In this document: positions 28,855 through 37,406 of the stretch, one piece after another
Position numbering within the stretch: position 1 is the stretch's first letter
How the letters are laid out: the number at the start of each line of letters is the position of its first letter
Source of the DNA: Actinomadura atramentaria DSM 43919
Lineage (GTDB): Bacteria > Actinomycetota > Actinomycetes > Streptosporangiales > Streptosporangiaceae
DNA length: 62,436 nt
Reading direction: 5' to 3'
NCBI RefSeq assembly: GCF_000381885.1
Contig: NZ_KB907220.1
Span: 143,955 to 206,390, forward strand
Program-made: the position numbers and the translations under genes
Notes under the pieces: generated by a model
What the model saw: only the letters and a program-made list of their open reading frames with translations
The model's database searches: none
Told to the model about the DNA's origin: nothing

Positions 28855-30525
28855 ATGGAGATGCGACCCGTCCCCGGCTGGGGGACGATCCCGCGGATGC
28901 TCCGGGACCGGGCCGACCGGTACGGCGACGCCGTCGTCGTCGCGGCGGACGGCGTCCGGCTGACCCTGGCCGGGCTGCGCGCGCGAGCGCGGGACGTCGC
29001 GCGGGCGCTGCTCGCGGCCGGGGCCGTGCCCGGCGACCGCGTCGCGCTGTGGGCCCCGAACACGCCGGACTGGGTGGTCGCCGCGTTCGGCGTCTGGGAC
29101 GCCGGGGCGATCGTCACGCCGGTCTCGACCCGGTTCCGCGGCCTGGAGGCGGCCGCGCAGCTCCGCGCGACGGGCGCGCGGATACTGCTCGTCGCCGAAG
29201 GCTTCATGGACACCTCCTACCTGTCCATGCTCGCCGCCGCCACCGGCGGCCCGGACTTCCCCGAACTCCCCGACCTGCGACACGTCGTCCTCCTGAACAA
29301 CGCAACCCGACCCGGCAGCGCAACCCGACCCAACAGCGCGATCGGCACCGGCGGTGCGGACGGCACTGGCGGTGCGGGTCGCGTGGTCGGGGTGATCGGT
29401 TGGGACTCCTTTCTCGCGGACGGCGCGCGTGTGGGGGTGGACGAGGCCGAGCGGCGGGCGCTGGCGGTCGGGTCGGACGACCTCGCGGAGATCATGGCGA
29501 CGTCGGGGACCACCGGCGATCCCAAGGGCGTGATGCTCCACCACGAGCAACTGCTGCGCGGTTACTGGGACTGGGCGGAGGTCGTCACGCTCGGGCCGGG
29601 TGACCGCTATCCCGTGATCGCGCCGTTCTCGCACGGGTTCGGGCTCAACGCCGGGCTGCTGGCGTGCGTGCTGCGGCGGGCCACGATGACGCCGGTCGCG
29701 GTGTTCCGGCCGGACGCGCTGCTCGACCTGATCGAGCGGCACCGGGTGAGCGTGCTCGCGGGCGCGCCGCCGATGTTCTTCCGCGTCCTGGAGGAGATCG
29801 GGGACCGGGACCTGGCGTCGCTGCGGGTGGCGATCTGCGGCGCAGCCGCCGTGCCGCCGGAGCTGATCCGGCGGCTGGTGGACCGGGTCGGCCTGGAGCG
29901 GATGATCAACGCGTACGGGCTGATGGAGGGCACGGTCGTGTCGATGACGCGCGCCGGAGACCCGGTGGAGGTCGTCGCCGCGACGACGGGCCGCGCCATG
30001 CCCGGCGTGACGCTGCGCGTCACCGGCGACGACGGCCGCGACCTGCCGCCCGGAACGCCCGGCGAGATCCTGGTCGGCGGCTACGGCGTGATGCGCGGCT
30101 ACTGGCGCGACCCGGAGCGCACCGCCGAGGCCGTGGACGCCGACGGCTGGCTGCACACAGGCGACATCGGCACGCTGGACGAGCACGGCAACCTCGCGAT
30201 CGTCGACCGCAAGAAGGAGATGTTCATCTCCTCGGGCTTCAACGCCTACCCCGCCGAGATCGAGAGCCTGCTGCTGCGCTGCGGGCTCGTCGGCGAGGTC
30301 GCCGTGATCGGACGGCCGGACGACCGCGCCGGTGAGGTCGCCTGGGCGTTCGTCGTCCCGCCGCCGGGCACGGAGCTGGACGCGGCCGGGATCACCGCGT
30401 GGGCGCGCGAGAACATGGCCAACTACAAGGTGCCGCGCCGGGTGGTCGGGCTGACCGCGCTGCCGCTGAACGCCAACGGCAAGGTGGACCGCCAGGCGCT
30501 GCGCCGCCGAGCCGAGCAGGCGTAG
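28855..30525 (+). CDS. AMP-forming acyl-CoA ligase, FadD-type
   Basis: Activates a carboxylic acid to its CoA thioester via an acyl-adenylate. The 556-residue protein has the ATP loop ATSGTTGDPKG (215-225), the GYGVMRGYWRDPE and DGWLHTGDIGTLDEHGNL motifs, the hinge region and catalytic Lys in NANGKVDR (Lys about 543). It resembles FadD3, the HIP-CoA ligase of the KstR2 regulon, in overall layout, but the substrate cannot be fixed. A short low-complexity insert (residues about 149-178, repeats of ATRPGS-like and TGGA) lies before the ATP loop. The ATG follows gaggaggcg. It is separated from the upstream pair by the 11-bp repeat array. Confidence 0.88.
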   Translation: MEMRPVPGWGTIPRMLRDRADRYGDAVVVAADGVRLTLAGLRARARDVARALLAAGAVPGDRVALWAPNTPDWVVAAFGVWDAGAIVTPVSTRFRGLEAAAQLRATGARILLVAEGFMDTSYLSMLAAATGGPDFPELPDLRHVVLLNNATRPGSATRPNSAIGTGGADGTGGAGRVVGVIGWDSFLADGARVGVDEAERRALAVGSDDLAEIMATSGTTGDPKGVMLHHEQLLRGYWDWAEVVTLGPGDRYPVIAPFSHGFGLNAGLLACVLRRATMTPVAVFRPDALLDLIERHRVSVLAGAPPMFFRVLEEIGDRDLASLRVAICGAAAVPPELIRRLVDRVGLERMINAYGLMEGTVVSMTRAGDPVEVVAATTGRAMPGVTLRVTGDDGRDLPPGTPGEILVGGYGVMRGYWRDPERTAEAVDADGWLHTGDIGTLDEHGNLAIVDRKKEMFISSGFNAYPAEIESLLLRCGLVGEVAVIGRPDDRAGEVAWAFVVPPPGTELDAAGITAWARENMANYKVPRRVVGLTALPLNANGKVDRQALRRRAEQA

Positions 30526-30529
30526 CCCG

Positions 30530-30964
30530 TCAGCGGCGGGGCCGCCACCGCACGAGCGTGGTGGCGGGCTCGCCGGGGACGTCGGTGAACACCGCCTCCA
30601 CGGGCAGCCCCTCGCGCAGCTCCGCCGCGTCGAAGTCCACGAGGTCGCCGTAGAAGAGCAGGTCGTCGTCGTGCTCGGCGCCCTCGTCCAGCCGGACCAG
30701 GACCACCGTGTACGGAACCTCGTCGGCGAGGCCCGGCAGGAACGCGCGGTGGTTGACGACCCAGCTGTAGACGCGGCCGGTGCCGCGCGACCGCCGCCAC
30801 GTCCACGCGAGCGACCGGCAGCGGTTGCACACCGCGCGCGCCGGAAAACGCGGCCGACCGCAGTCACCGCATTCCTGGACCAGGAGCTCATGTTCGCGCA
30901 CCGCCTTCCACCAGGGCGCGGAGTCGCGGTCCTCCCCGGGGCGGGGCCGTCCGTCGAGACTCAC
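30530..30964 (-). CDS. DUF35 / OB-fold Zn-ribbon protein (ChsH2-like)
   Basis: A 144-residue protein with an N-terminal rubredoxin-like zinc ribbon (CGDCGRPRFPARAVCNRC, four Cys near residues 32-49) and a C-terminal OB-fold (DUF35). DUF35 proteins partner Ltp-type thiolase-like enzymes: in the cholesterol side-chain system the DUF35 domain of ChsH2 activates the Ltp2 aldolase. Here the GTG start overlaps the stop of the Ltp gene by four bases, so the pair is coupled. The segment TGRVYSWVVNHRAFLPG is the core fold. It is predicted to bind the Ltp subunit, not a substrate on its own. Confidence 0.85.
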   Translation of the reverse strand: MSLDGRPRPGEDRDSAPWWKAVREHELLVQECGDCGRPRFPARAVCNRCRSLAWTWRRSRGTGRVYSWVVNHRAFLPGLADEVPYTVVLVRLDEGAEHDDDLLFYGDLVDFDAAELREGLPVEAVFTDVPGEPATTLVRWRPRR

Positions 30965-32139
30965 GCGTCCCTCCTCAGGATGAGCGCCGACGTGCCCGCG
31001 AGCACAAATCCCGGCTGGGCTGTGGACAACGCGACCTCCGCGCCGCTGACCTGGCGGTTCCCGGCCGTCCCGCGCAGTTGCGCGACGGCCTCCGCGATGT
31101 GGTTGACGCCGTGGACGTAGCCCTCGGACAGGAATCCGCCGTGGGTGTTGACGGGCAGCGCGCCGCCCGGGGCGGTCGCGCCGGACTCGACGAACGGCCC
31201 GCCCTCCCCCTTCGCGCAGAACCCGTAGTCCTCCAACTGCACGACGACCGAGTAGGTGAAGCAGTCGTACAGTTCGGCGACGTCGATGTCGGCCGGGCCG
31301 ACGCCCGCCGACGCGTACAGCCGGGGCGCCATCCGCGCGGCCTCGGTGACGGTGAGGTCCGTCCGGCCGCCCGCGCCCGAGCCCGCGCCGGAGAAGTAGG
31401 AGTCGCCGCCGCCCCACGCCGCGCCGGAGATCAGGACCGGTGCGGCGCGCAGGTCCCGGGCGCGTTCGCGCGAGGTGACGACGACCGCGCACGCGCCGTC
31501 CGTCTCCAGGCAGCAGTCCAGGAGCCGCAGCGGTTCGGCGATCCAGCGGGACGCCAGGTAGTCGTCCAGCGTGATCGGGTCGCGTTTCAGCGCGCGCGGG
31601 TTCTTCGCGGCGTTGGCGCGCTGGGTGACGGCGACGCGGCCGAACTGCTCGTGCGTCGTCCCGTAGGCGTTCATGTGGGCGCGCGCCGCCATCGCGAACT
31701 GCTGCGGCGGCGCGAAGTGGCCGTAGGGCGCCTGGTACTGGGCGTCGAAGACGGGCGCGGGCGCGCGCCCGGTGCCGCCCATCCGGAACTCCGACCGCGC
31801 GTTGATCGCCCGGTAGCAGACGACGGTCCGCGCGGCGCCGGACGCGACGGCCATCGCGGCCTGCGCGACGACGCCGTGCGAGACGCTGCCGCCGCCGAAC
31901 TGGTCGAGGTACCAGGTCACCTCGGGGACGCCGAGCGCGGGCGCGACGACCCACGGCGGCGTGGAGTCCCCGACGCGGTGGGTGGCCAGGCCGTCGACGT
32001 CCTCGACGGTGAGGCCGGCGTCGTCCAGCGCGGCCAGGACCGCCTGGACTGCGAGGGTCAGCGTGGAGACGCCCGAGTCCTTGCTGAACGGCGTGTAGCC
32101 GACGCCGACGACGGCGGTCCGGTCGCGGAAGCCGGTCAC
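30961..32139 (-). CDS. Thiolase-like Ltp2-family aldolase subunit
   Basis: A 392-residue thiolase-fold protein of the lipid-transfer-protein (Ltp/SCP-x) type. It lacks the thiolase nucleophilic Cys: the region around 81-90 reads FGGGSVSHGV. This argues against ordinary thiolysis and for the Ltp2-type retro-aldol reaction. In Ltp2 of Thermomonospora curvata two Tyr residues are catalytic; Tyr341 in SEGYVHGVN here sits where Tyr344 is, and Tyr291 (ELYDCFTYS) is also conserved. It is co-translated with the DUF35 gene. An operator lies 16 bases upstream. The release product, probably propionyl- or acetyl-CoA from a C-C cleavage, is inference. Confidence 0.82.
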   Translation of the reverse strand: MTGFRDRTAVVGVGYTPFSKDSGVSTLTLAVQAVLAALDDAGLTVEDVDGLATHRVGDSTPPWVVAPALGVPEVTWYLDQFGGGSVSHGVVAQAAMAVASGAARTVVCYRAINARSEFRMGGTGRAPAPVFDAQYQAPYGHFAPPQQFAMAARAHMNAYGTTHEQFGRVAVTQRANAAKNPRALKRDPITLDDYLASRWIAEPLRLLDCCLETDGACAVVVTSRERARDLRAAPVLISGAAWGGGDSYFSGAGSGAGGRTDLTVTEAARMAPRLYASAGVGPADIDVAELYDCFTYSVVVQLEDYGFCAKGEGGPFVESGATAPGGALPVNTHGGFLSEGYVHGVNHIAEAVAQLRGTAGNRQVSGAEVALSTAQPGFVLAGTSALILRRDA

Positions 32140-32155
32140 GGGCCCTCCCTAGGCA

Positions 32156-32169
32156 AGCAAGCGCTTGGC
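32156..32169. promoter_or_regulatory. KstR2-like operator (Ltp-DUF35 side)
   Basis: AGCAAGCGCTTGGC has one mismatch to AnCAAGnnCTTGnT (the last base). It lies 16 bases from the Ltp gene start in the 262-base divergent gap. The identical 14-mer recurs at 32369, so the two flanks of the gap carry one each. Confidence 0.75.
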
Positions 32170-32368
32170 CGAAGATAACCGGAGCGGGTCGCGGCCGTCA
32201 ACGCACTCCGTCCCCGGACCGAGCCGCGACCGGGACCTTGGACCGAGATGCGCCCGTCCGGGAAGGGAACCCGGCCGTTCACCGGTTGACGTGTGCAAGC
32301 TTCAATACGAGAAAGAGCCGGACGTTCCCCCCGGCTTGACACCCCGTTCGGGGCCGCCCTATCGTCCA

Positions 32369-32382
32369 AGCAAGCGCTTGGC
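32369..32382. promoter_or_regulatory. KstR2-like operator (flavin reductase side)
   Basis: AGCAAGCGCTTGGC, identical to the 32156 site and 19 bases before the flavin-reductase start. The paired arrangement suggests both divergent promoters are repressed by the same regulator. Confidence 0.75.
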
Positions 32383-32401
32383 TAAGAAAAGAGGACAGAT
32401 C

Positions 32402-33046
32402 ATGGCCGACGGCGCGACCGCAGCGACAGCCGCGACGGCGCCCGCCCCCGATCACGGCGCGACCTCCCGATCGGTGTCCGAGCGAACGGCCCACAGAACG
32501 GGACCCCCCATGCACTCGCCGAACGGCAACGCCCCGACCCCCCTCTCCCCCGTCGCGTCCGGCGCGACCGCCGACCAGGCGCGGTTCCGGTCCGTCCTCG
32601 GCCGGTTCGCGACCGGCGTCGTCGCCGTCGCCGGGATCGACCCGGTCGGCGGGCTGCCGACCGGCCTCGCCGCGAACTCGTTCACGTCGGTGTCGCTGGA
32701 CCCGCCGCTCGTCGCGTTCTGCGTCGCGCACACCAGCAGCACGTGGCCGGTCCTGCGCCGGGCGGAGACGGTGTGCGTCAACATCCTCGGCCAGCGGCAG
32801 GAGCACGTCTGCCGCCAGCTCGCCGCCAAGGGCGCGGCGAAGTTCGCGGGGCTCACCTGGTCGAGCGCGCCCTCGGGCGGCCCGGTCATCGACGGCGCGC
32901 TGGCCTGGATCGAGTGCGCCGTCGAGCAGGAGCACGTCGCGGGCGACCACGTCATCGTCGTCGCGCGCGTCCTGGACCTCGACGTCCACCACGACGACGA
33001 GCCGCTGGTCTTCTACCGCGGCGGCTACGGCGGCTTCGACGGCTGA
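32402..33046 (+). CDS. HsaB-like NADH:FMN reductase
   Basis: A 214-residue flavin reductase of the HpaC/HsaB type, which supplies reduced flavin to a two-component monooxygenase. The core is RFRSVLGRFATGVVAVAGID, then LAANSFTSVSLDPPLVAFCV, VCVNILGQRQEHVC and the C-terminal DHVIVVARVLDLDVH and PLVFYRGGYGGFDG, all matching HsaB, the reductase of cholesterol ring degradation. An N-terminal tail of about 55 Ala/Thr/Ser-rich residues is extra; a start at 32511 would remove most of it, but the ribosome site there is weak. Its likely partners are the LLM monooxygenases at 26241 and 47786. It is under an operator. Confidence 0.87.
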   Translation: MADGATAATAATAPAPDHGATSRSVSERTAHRTGPPMHSPNGNAPTPLSPVASGATADQARFRSVLGRFATGVVAVAGIDPVGGLPTGLAANSFTSVSLDPPLVAFCVAHTSSTWPVLRRAETVCVNILGQRQEHVCRQLAAKGAAKFAGLTWSSAPSGGPVIDGALAWIECAVEQEHVAGDHVIVVARVLDLDVHHDDEPLVFYRGGYGGFDG

Positions 33047-33055
33047 CCCGCGCGG

Positions 33056-34288
33056 TCAGGGGACGGGCGTCCCCTCCGGCTCGCGCAGCCGCGCCAGCAC
33101 CTGCAGCGGGTCCGCGAGCACCTCGGCGAACGCGAACTCCGCCGCGCCGGTGAGCGTCGCGTCGTCGCCCAGCTCGGCGGTGCGCAGCCGCACCCGGTCG
33201 CGCGGCGCGGCCAGCGCGCCCGTCGCGACCATGCTGCGGACCTGGGCCGCCGAGCCCAGGTAGACGTCCCGCAGCGTCCCCCCGAAGATCACCATCCCGG
33301 GGTTGAACACGTTGACGAGGTTGGCGACCGCGAAGCCCAGCCACGTCCCGACCCGGTGCAGCGCCTCGCGCGCCGCGACGTCGCCCCGGTCGGCGGCGTC
33401 CACCACGGCGCGGACCGCGTCCCGCCCGGACTGGCCCGAGGACTGGTCGCGGCCCGCGTAGTCCAGCAGCGTCCGCTCCCCCACCTCGCTGTCGAGGCAG
33501 CCCCGCGACCCGCACGCGCACGCCCGCCCGCCCGGGTTGACGATCATGTGCCCGATCTCCCCCGCGAAGCCCTCCTCGCCGCCGAGCAGCCGCCCGCCGA
33601 CGATGATCCCGCCGCCGATGCCGACGTCCCCGTGCAGGTAGACCAGGTTCTCGCAGCCGACGCCCGCGCCCCGCTCGTGCTCGGCGAGCGCGCCGAGGTC
33701 GGCGTCGTTCCCGACCGTCACCGGGACGCCGAGGCCGAGCCGCCGCGCGAGCAGGTCGCCGAGGACGACGTCGGTCATCTTGATGTTCGGCCCGAACACC
33801 ACCCGTCCGTCCGCGCGCCGGACGATGCCGGGGAACGCCACGCCCGCGCCGACGCACACCGCGTCGCGGCCCGCCTTGCGCACCAGCGTCCGCGCCGCGC
33901 CCGCCAGCGCGGTGACCAGCTCGTTCGGGTCGACGGCGCCGCGCGGGAGGTCGGCGCTGCGCCGGTCCAGGACCGTTCCGCCGAGGCCGACGCGCGCGAC
34001 GGCGAGCCGGTCCACGCCGACGTCGAACGCGAGCACGTACACCCGGGTGCTCTCCGGCCGCACCACCAGCGACGGCCGACCCGCGCGGCGGCCGGGGCGG
34101 CGCGGCAGCTCCTCGCGGACGAGCCCGGCGGCGGTGAGGTCGGCGGTCAGCGCCATGATCGTGCTGCGGTTCAGCCCGAGCGACTCCGCGAGCGTCGCCC
34201 GCGACGCGGGACCGCGCAGATGGACGAACCGCAGCAGCGTGCCGAGGTTGTGCCGGCGGATCTCCTCCGGCGACGGCCCCGCCTTCAT
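33056..34288 (-). CDS. ROK-family repressor/kinase-like regulator
   Basis: A 410-residue ROK protein with an N-terminal winged-helix (LGTLLRFVHLRGPASRATLA, residues about 14-33, and LNRSTIMALTADL recognition helix) and a C-terminal sugar-kinase-like domain. Sugar-binding motifs are VGNDADLGALAEHE (near 205) and GEIGHMIVNPGGRACACGSRGC, the ROK zinc motif with three Cys and a His. It is the last gene of the ABC sugar operon, overlapping the ATPase stop by four bases (ATGA), so it probably controls that operon in response to the imported sugar or its phosphate. Confidence 0.9.
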   Translation of the reverse strand: MKAGPSPEEIRRHNLGTLLRFVHLRGPASRATLAESLGLNRSTIMALTADLTAAGLVREELPRRPGRRAGRPSLVVRPESTRVYVLAFDVGVDRLAVARVGLGGTVLDRRSADLPRGAVDPNELVTALAGAARTLVRKAGRDAVCVGAGVAFPGIVRRADGRVVFGPNIKMTDVVLGDLLARRLGLGVPVTVGNDADLGALAEHERGAGVGCENLVYLHGDVGIGGGIIVGGRLLGGEEGFAGEIGHMIVNPGGRACACGSRGCLDSEVGERTLLDYAGRDQSSGQSGRDAVRAVVDAADRGDVAAREALHRVGTWLGFAVANLVNVFNPGMVIFGGTLRDVYLGSAAQVRSMVATGALAAPRDRVRLRTAELGDDATLTGAAEFAFAEVLADPLQVLARLREPEGTPVP

Positions 34289-35079
34289 GCGGGCAGCCCG
34301 AGGTCCCCGGTGCGCCCCGAGGTGATGAGCTCGACGACCTGCCGGTGCGTGACGTCGGCCGTGCGGACCTGCGCGGCGGTGCGGCCGAGGTACAGCGCGA
34401 CGATCCGGTCCGAGACGGCGAACACGTCGTTCATGTTGTGCGAGATCAGGACGACCGCCAGGCCCTTGTCGGCCAGCCGCCGCACCAGCTCCAGCACCTG
34501 CTGGGTCTGCGCGACGCCGAGCGCGGCGGCGGGCTCGTCCAGCACGACGACGCGGCTGTCCCACAGGACGGCGCGGGCGATGGCGACGGTCTGCCGCTGC
34601 CCGCCCGACAGCTCCGACACGCGGCGGCGCACCGACCCGACGGAGCGGACCGACAGGCCCGTCAGCGTCCGCCGCGCCGCCTCCTCCATCGCCGCCTCGT
34701 CCAGCGCGATGCCGTTGCTGCGCTCGCGGCCGAGGAACATGTTCTCGACGATGTCGAGGTTCTCGCAGAGCGCGAGGTCCTGGTGGACGACCTCGATGCC
34801 GAGCCCGGCGGCGTCGCGCGGGGTGCGCGGCCGGACCGGGCGGCCCTCGAACAGGTACTCGCCCGAGTCGAAGGTGTGGACGCCGCCGATGCCCTTGACC
34901 AGCGTGGTCTTGCCCGCGCCGTTGTCGCCGACGAGCGCGGTGACCTCGCCGGGATAGGCGGTGAGGTCGACGCCGTGCAGCACCTGGACGGGGCCGAAGC
35001 TCTTGTCGACGCCGCGCAGGTCCAGGACGGGCCGGGCGGACGCGCCGACGGACCTGCCGAAGGATGTGCCGAGGGACAT
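34285..35079 (-). CDS. Sugar ABC transporter ATPase (second copy)
   Basis: A 264-residue single-domain ABC ATPase. Walker A is GDNGAGKT (near residue 50), the signature is LSGGQRQTVA and Walker B is VVVLDEPAAALG, with the H-loop SHN. Its sequence is close to that of the ATPase at 36506, and it lacks the second half found in the fused XylG/RbsA-type ATPases, so it resembles FrcA. It is read from ATG 35079, after a perfect 36-bp palindrome that separates it from the permease, and overlaps the ROK gene by four bases. Having two FrcA-like genes for one permease is unusual. Confidence 0.9.
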   Translation of the reverse strand: MSLGTSFGRSVGASARPVLDLRGVDKSFGPVQVLHGVDLTAYPGEVTALVGDNGAGKTTLVKGIGGVHTFDSGEYLFEGRPVRPRTPRDAAGLGIEVVHQDLALCENLDIVENMFLGRERSNGIALDEAAMEEAARRTLTGLSVRSVGSVRRRVSELSGGQRQTVAIARAVLWDSRVVVLDEPAAALGVAQTQQVLELVRRLADKGLAVVLISHNMNDVFAVSDRIVALYLGRTAAQVRTADVTHRQVVELITSGRTGDLGLPA

Positions 35080-35156
35080 TGCGAGGGGCTCCCACCGTGC
35101 CGCGGCGCCCGGCGCCGCGCGCTCCTGCCCGGTGAGCCTAGCAGCAGGGCGCTCGG

Positions 35157-35192
35157 CGGGCGGCCCGGCGGCGCGCGCCGCCGGGCCGCCCG
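35157..35192. terminator. 36-bp perfect GC palindrome in the ABC operon
   Basis: The half-site CGGGCGGCCCGGCGGCGC runs 35157-35174 and is followed at once by its exact reverse complement to 35192, with no loop. All bases are G or C. It lies between the permease stop and the second ATPase start, so it would fold in the operon mRNA and may end or process most transcripts. Confidence 0.85.
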
Positions 35193-35210
35193 TGGGCCGG
35201 GCGCCCCACG

Positions 35211-36494
35211 TCATCGGCCCGCGGCGGAGCGGCGGCGGCGCGCCGTGGCGTCGATGCTCGCGGCGAGCAGCAGCACGATCCCGGTGATGAGGAAGTTGAG
35301 GTACGCCTTCGTCCCCAGCAGGCCGAGGCCGTTGTCGATGATCGCGATGACGAGGCCGCCGAGGACCGCGTCGCGCGCCCGGCCGCGGCCGCCGAACAGG
35401 CTCGTCCCGCCGATGACCGCCGCGCCGACCGCGTACAGCAGCGTGTTGCCGCCGCCGGAGTCGGTCGCGACCGAGTTCAGCCGGGACGCGGCCACGACGC
35501 CGCTGATCGCGGCGAGCGCGGAGGAGATCATGAACGCGGAGACCTTGATGCGGGTGACGTTGATCCCGGCGCGGCGCGCGGCCTCGGCGTTGCCGCCGAC
35601 GGCGTAGATGTGCCGGCCGAAGGACGTCCGCCCGAGGACGAAGGTGCAGATGATCAGCAGCACCGCGACGAGCGGCACGCCCCACGGGATGCCCGCGAGG
35701 GTGACCAGCGGGCTCGGCGCGCGGTCCCGGCTGAGCAGGTACGTGCCGGCCAGCAGGACGACCGCGACGACGGCGACGCGGGCCGCGACCAGTTCGACCG
35801 GGCTGCCGGTCAGGCCGCGCGAGCGCTTGCGCTGCCAGCGCAGGAACTGGGAGAGCCCGTAGCCGAGGGCGCACACGACGGCCGCCGCCCAGCCCAGCCA
35901 GATCGGCATGTTCTTGTTGGCGAGCGCGACGATGACGTCGTCGTGGACGGGGACGGTGCCGCCCTCGCCGATCAGCCGCAGCGTGACGCCCTGGAGGCCG
36001 AGGAAGAACGCGAGGCTGACGACGAACGACGGTATGCGGACCACCGAGACGAGCCAGCCGAGCACCGCGCCGACCACGATCCCGATCGCGACGGCGGCCA
36101 GGACCGCGACGTACCAGGGCTGCCCGGAGTCGACGATCAGCTTGGCCATCACGGCGGCGCACACGCCGCTGGTGACGCCCGCGGACAGGTCGATCTCGCC
36201 GAGCAGCAGGACGAAGACCAGGCCCATCGCCAGGATCGTGACGGGCAGTGCCTGCGTGCAGAGGTTGGCGATGTTGCCCTTGCTCAGGAACGTCTCGGGC
36301 CGCAGCGCGGTGAACAGGACGACCAGTCCGGCGAGCCCGAGGATCGCGGGGATCGCCCCGAGGTCGCCCGACCGCACCCGCAGCCAGTAGTCCCCGACCG
36401 CCGAGCGGACGTCCAGGTCGCGCCGGTCGGCGGCGAAGTCGGAGTCGGCGAGCTTCACGCCGGGCTCCTTGCTCGTGGGGATGTCAGTGGACAT
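35211..36494 (-). CDS. Sugar ABC transporter permease
   Basis: A 427-residue integral membrane permease of the BPD_transp_2 (ribose/xylose, RbsC/XylH) family, with about ten hydrophobic helices. The conserved transport motif is FGRHIYAVGGNAEAARRAGI (near residue 310) and the ending is LGLLGTKAYLNFLITGIVLLLAA. It starts at ATG 36494 with gggggac five bases upstream; the ATG at 36506 is an alternative that would overlap the ATPase stop by one base. The central FVLLLGEIDLSAG motif is the family hallmark. It is the only permease in the operon and probably works as a homodimer. Confidence 0.9.
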   Translation of the reverse strand: MSTDIPTSKEPGVKLADSDFAADRRDLDVRSAVGDYWLRVRSGDLGAIPAILGLAGLVVLFTALRPETFLSKGNIANLCTQALPVTILAMGLVFVLLLGEIDLSAGVTSGVCAAVMAKLIVDSGQPWYVAVLAAVAIGIVVGAVLGWLVSVVRIPSFVVSLAFFLGLQGVTLRLIGEGGTVPVHDDVIVALANKNMPIWLGWAAAVVCALGYGLSQFLRWQRKRSRGLTGSPVELVAARVAVVAVVLLAGTYLLSRDRAPSPLVTLAGIPWGVPLVAVLLIICTFVLGRTSFGRHIYAVGGNAEAARRAGINVTRIKVSAFMISSALAAISGVVAASRLNSVATDSGGGNTLLYAVGAAVIGGTSLFGGRGRARDAVLGGLVIAIIDNGLGLLGTKAYLNFLITGIVLLLAASIDATARRRRSAAGR

Positions 36495-36505
36495 CGCGTC
36501 CCCCA

Positions 36506-37291
36506 TCAGATGGTCTCGGCGGCGGCGGCCGGGGCGAGCCCGAGGTCGCCCGACCGGCCGGCGGTGATCAGCTCGACGACCTGCCCGGTCGTCACGTCCT
36601 CGCGCCGGACCTCCGCCGCGACGCGGCCGAGGTAGAGCGCGGTGATCCGGTCGGCCACCTCGAACACGTCGATCATGTTGTGCGAGATGAGCGCGACGGC
36701 GTGGCCGGTGTCGGCCAGCCGCCGGACGAGGTCGAGGACCTGCCGGGTCTGGGCGACGCCGAGCGCGGCGGTGGGCTCGTCCAGGATGACGACCTTGGAG
36801 TCCCACAGCGCGGCCTTGGCGATGGCGACGGTCTGCCGCTGCCCGCCGGACAGGCTCGCGACCTGCTGGCGGACGGACTTGACGGTCCGGACCGAGAGGC
36901 GCGCGAGGGTCTCCCGCGCGGCCTCCTCCATCGAGTCCTCGTCGAGGACCAGGCCCCGGGTGCGCTCGCGGCCGAGGAACATGTTCTGGACGATGTCCAG
37001 ATTGTCGGCCAATGCGAGGTCCTGGTACACCACCTCGATGCCGAGCTCCGCGGCGTCGCGCGGGCTGCCGATCTCGACGGCGCGGCCGTCGAACTCGATG
37101 CGGCCGCCGTCGACCGGGTGGATGCCGGCGATGCACTTGATCAGGGTGGACTTGCCCGCGCCGTTGTCGCCGACGAGGGCCATCACCTCACCCTTGCGCA
37201 GCGTGAAGTCCACGTCGTGCAGGACGTGGACGGGGCCGAAGCTCTTGTTGATTCCGGCCAGGCGCAGGACGGGTTCGCCGTTCTCTGCCAC
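36506..37291 (-). CDS. Sugar ABC transporter ATPase (first copy)
   Basis: A 261-residue single-domain ABC ATPase resembling FrcA. Walker A is GDNGAGKS, the signature is LSGGQRQTVA and Walker B VVILDEPTAALG, followed by the SHNMIDVF H-loop. GTG at 37291 is the start because GGAGG lies five bases upstream; the frame is open much further but the extra residues are basic and unlike the family. It follows the binding-protein gene after a 115-base gap holding a 16-bp hairpin. It is the closest relative of the ATPase at 34285, so a local duplication is likely. Confidence 0.9.
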   Translation of the reverse strand: MAENGEPVLRLAGINKSFGPVHVLHDVDFTLRKGEVMALVGDNGAGKSTLIKCIAGIHPVDGGRIEFDGRAVEIGSPRDAAELGIEVVYQDLALADNLDIVQNMFLGRERTRGLVLDEDSMEEAARETLARLSVRTVKSVRQQVASLSGGQRQTVAIAKAALWDSKVVILDEPTAALGVAQTRQVLDLVRRLADTGHAVALISHNMIDVFEVADRITALYLGRVAAEVRREDVTTGQVVELITAGRSGDLGLAPAAAAETI

Positions 37292-37312
37292 GGAGCCTCC
37301 TTGCGGTCCGGT

Positions 37313-37353
37313 GGCCCCGGCGGCGGCGGTCCGAGAGCGCCGCCGCCGGGGCC
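37313..37353 (-). terminator. 16-bp hairpin after the binding-protein gene
   Basis: Arms GGCCCCGGCGGCGGCG (37313-37328) and its exact reverse complement (37338-37353) enclose a 9-base loop. It lies between the substrate-binding protein and the first ATPase. Such hairpins commonly raise the binding-protein mRNA level relative to the membrane components. Confidence 0.8.
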
Positions 37354-37406
37354 GGGCGGGGGTCGTTCGCCGGTGGGCGCGGGCGGGCGCGCTCACCGGC
37401 GGTTCG

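Noticed and set aside
28855..30525. Naming the CoA ligase fadD3
   Set aside because: Its layout and the operator fit, but the substrate cannot be inferred from the sequence, and other FadD-type ligases look alike.
30961..32139. Ordinary acetyl-CoA acetyltransferase (thiolase)
   Set aside because: The nucleophilic Cys is absent and the protein has the Ltp2 Tyr motif with a DUF35 partner, so aldolase is the better reading.
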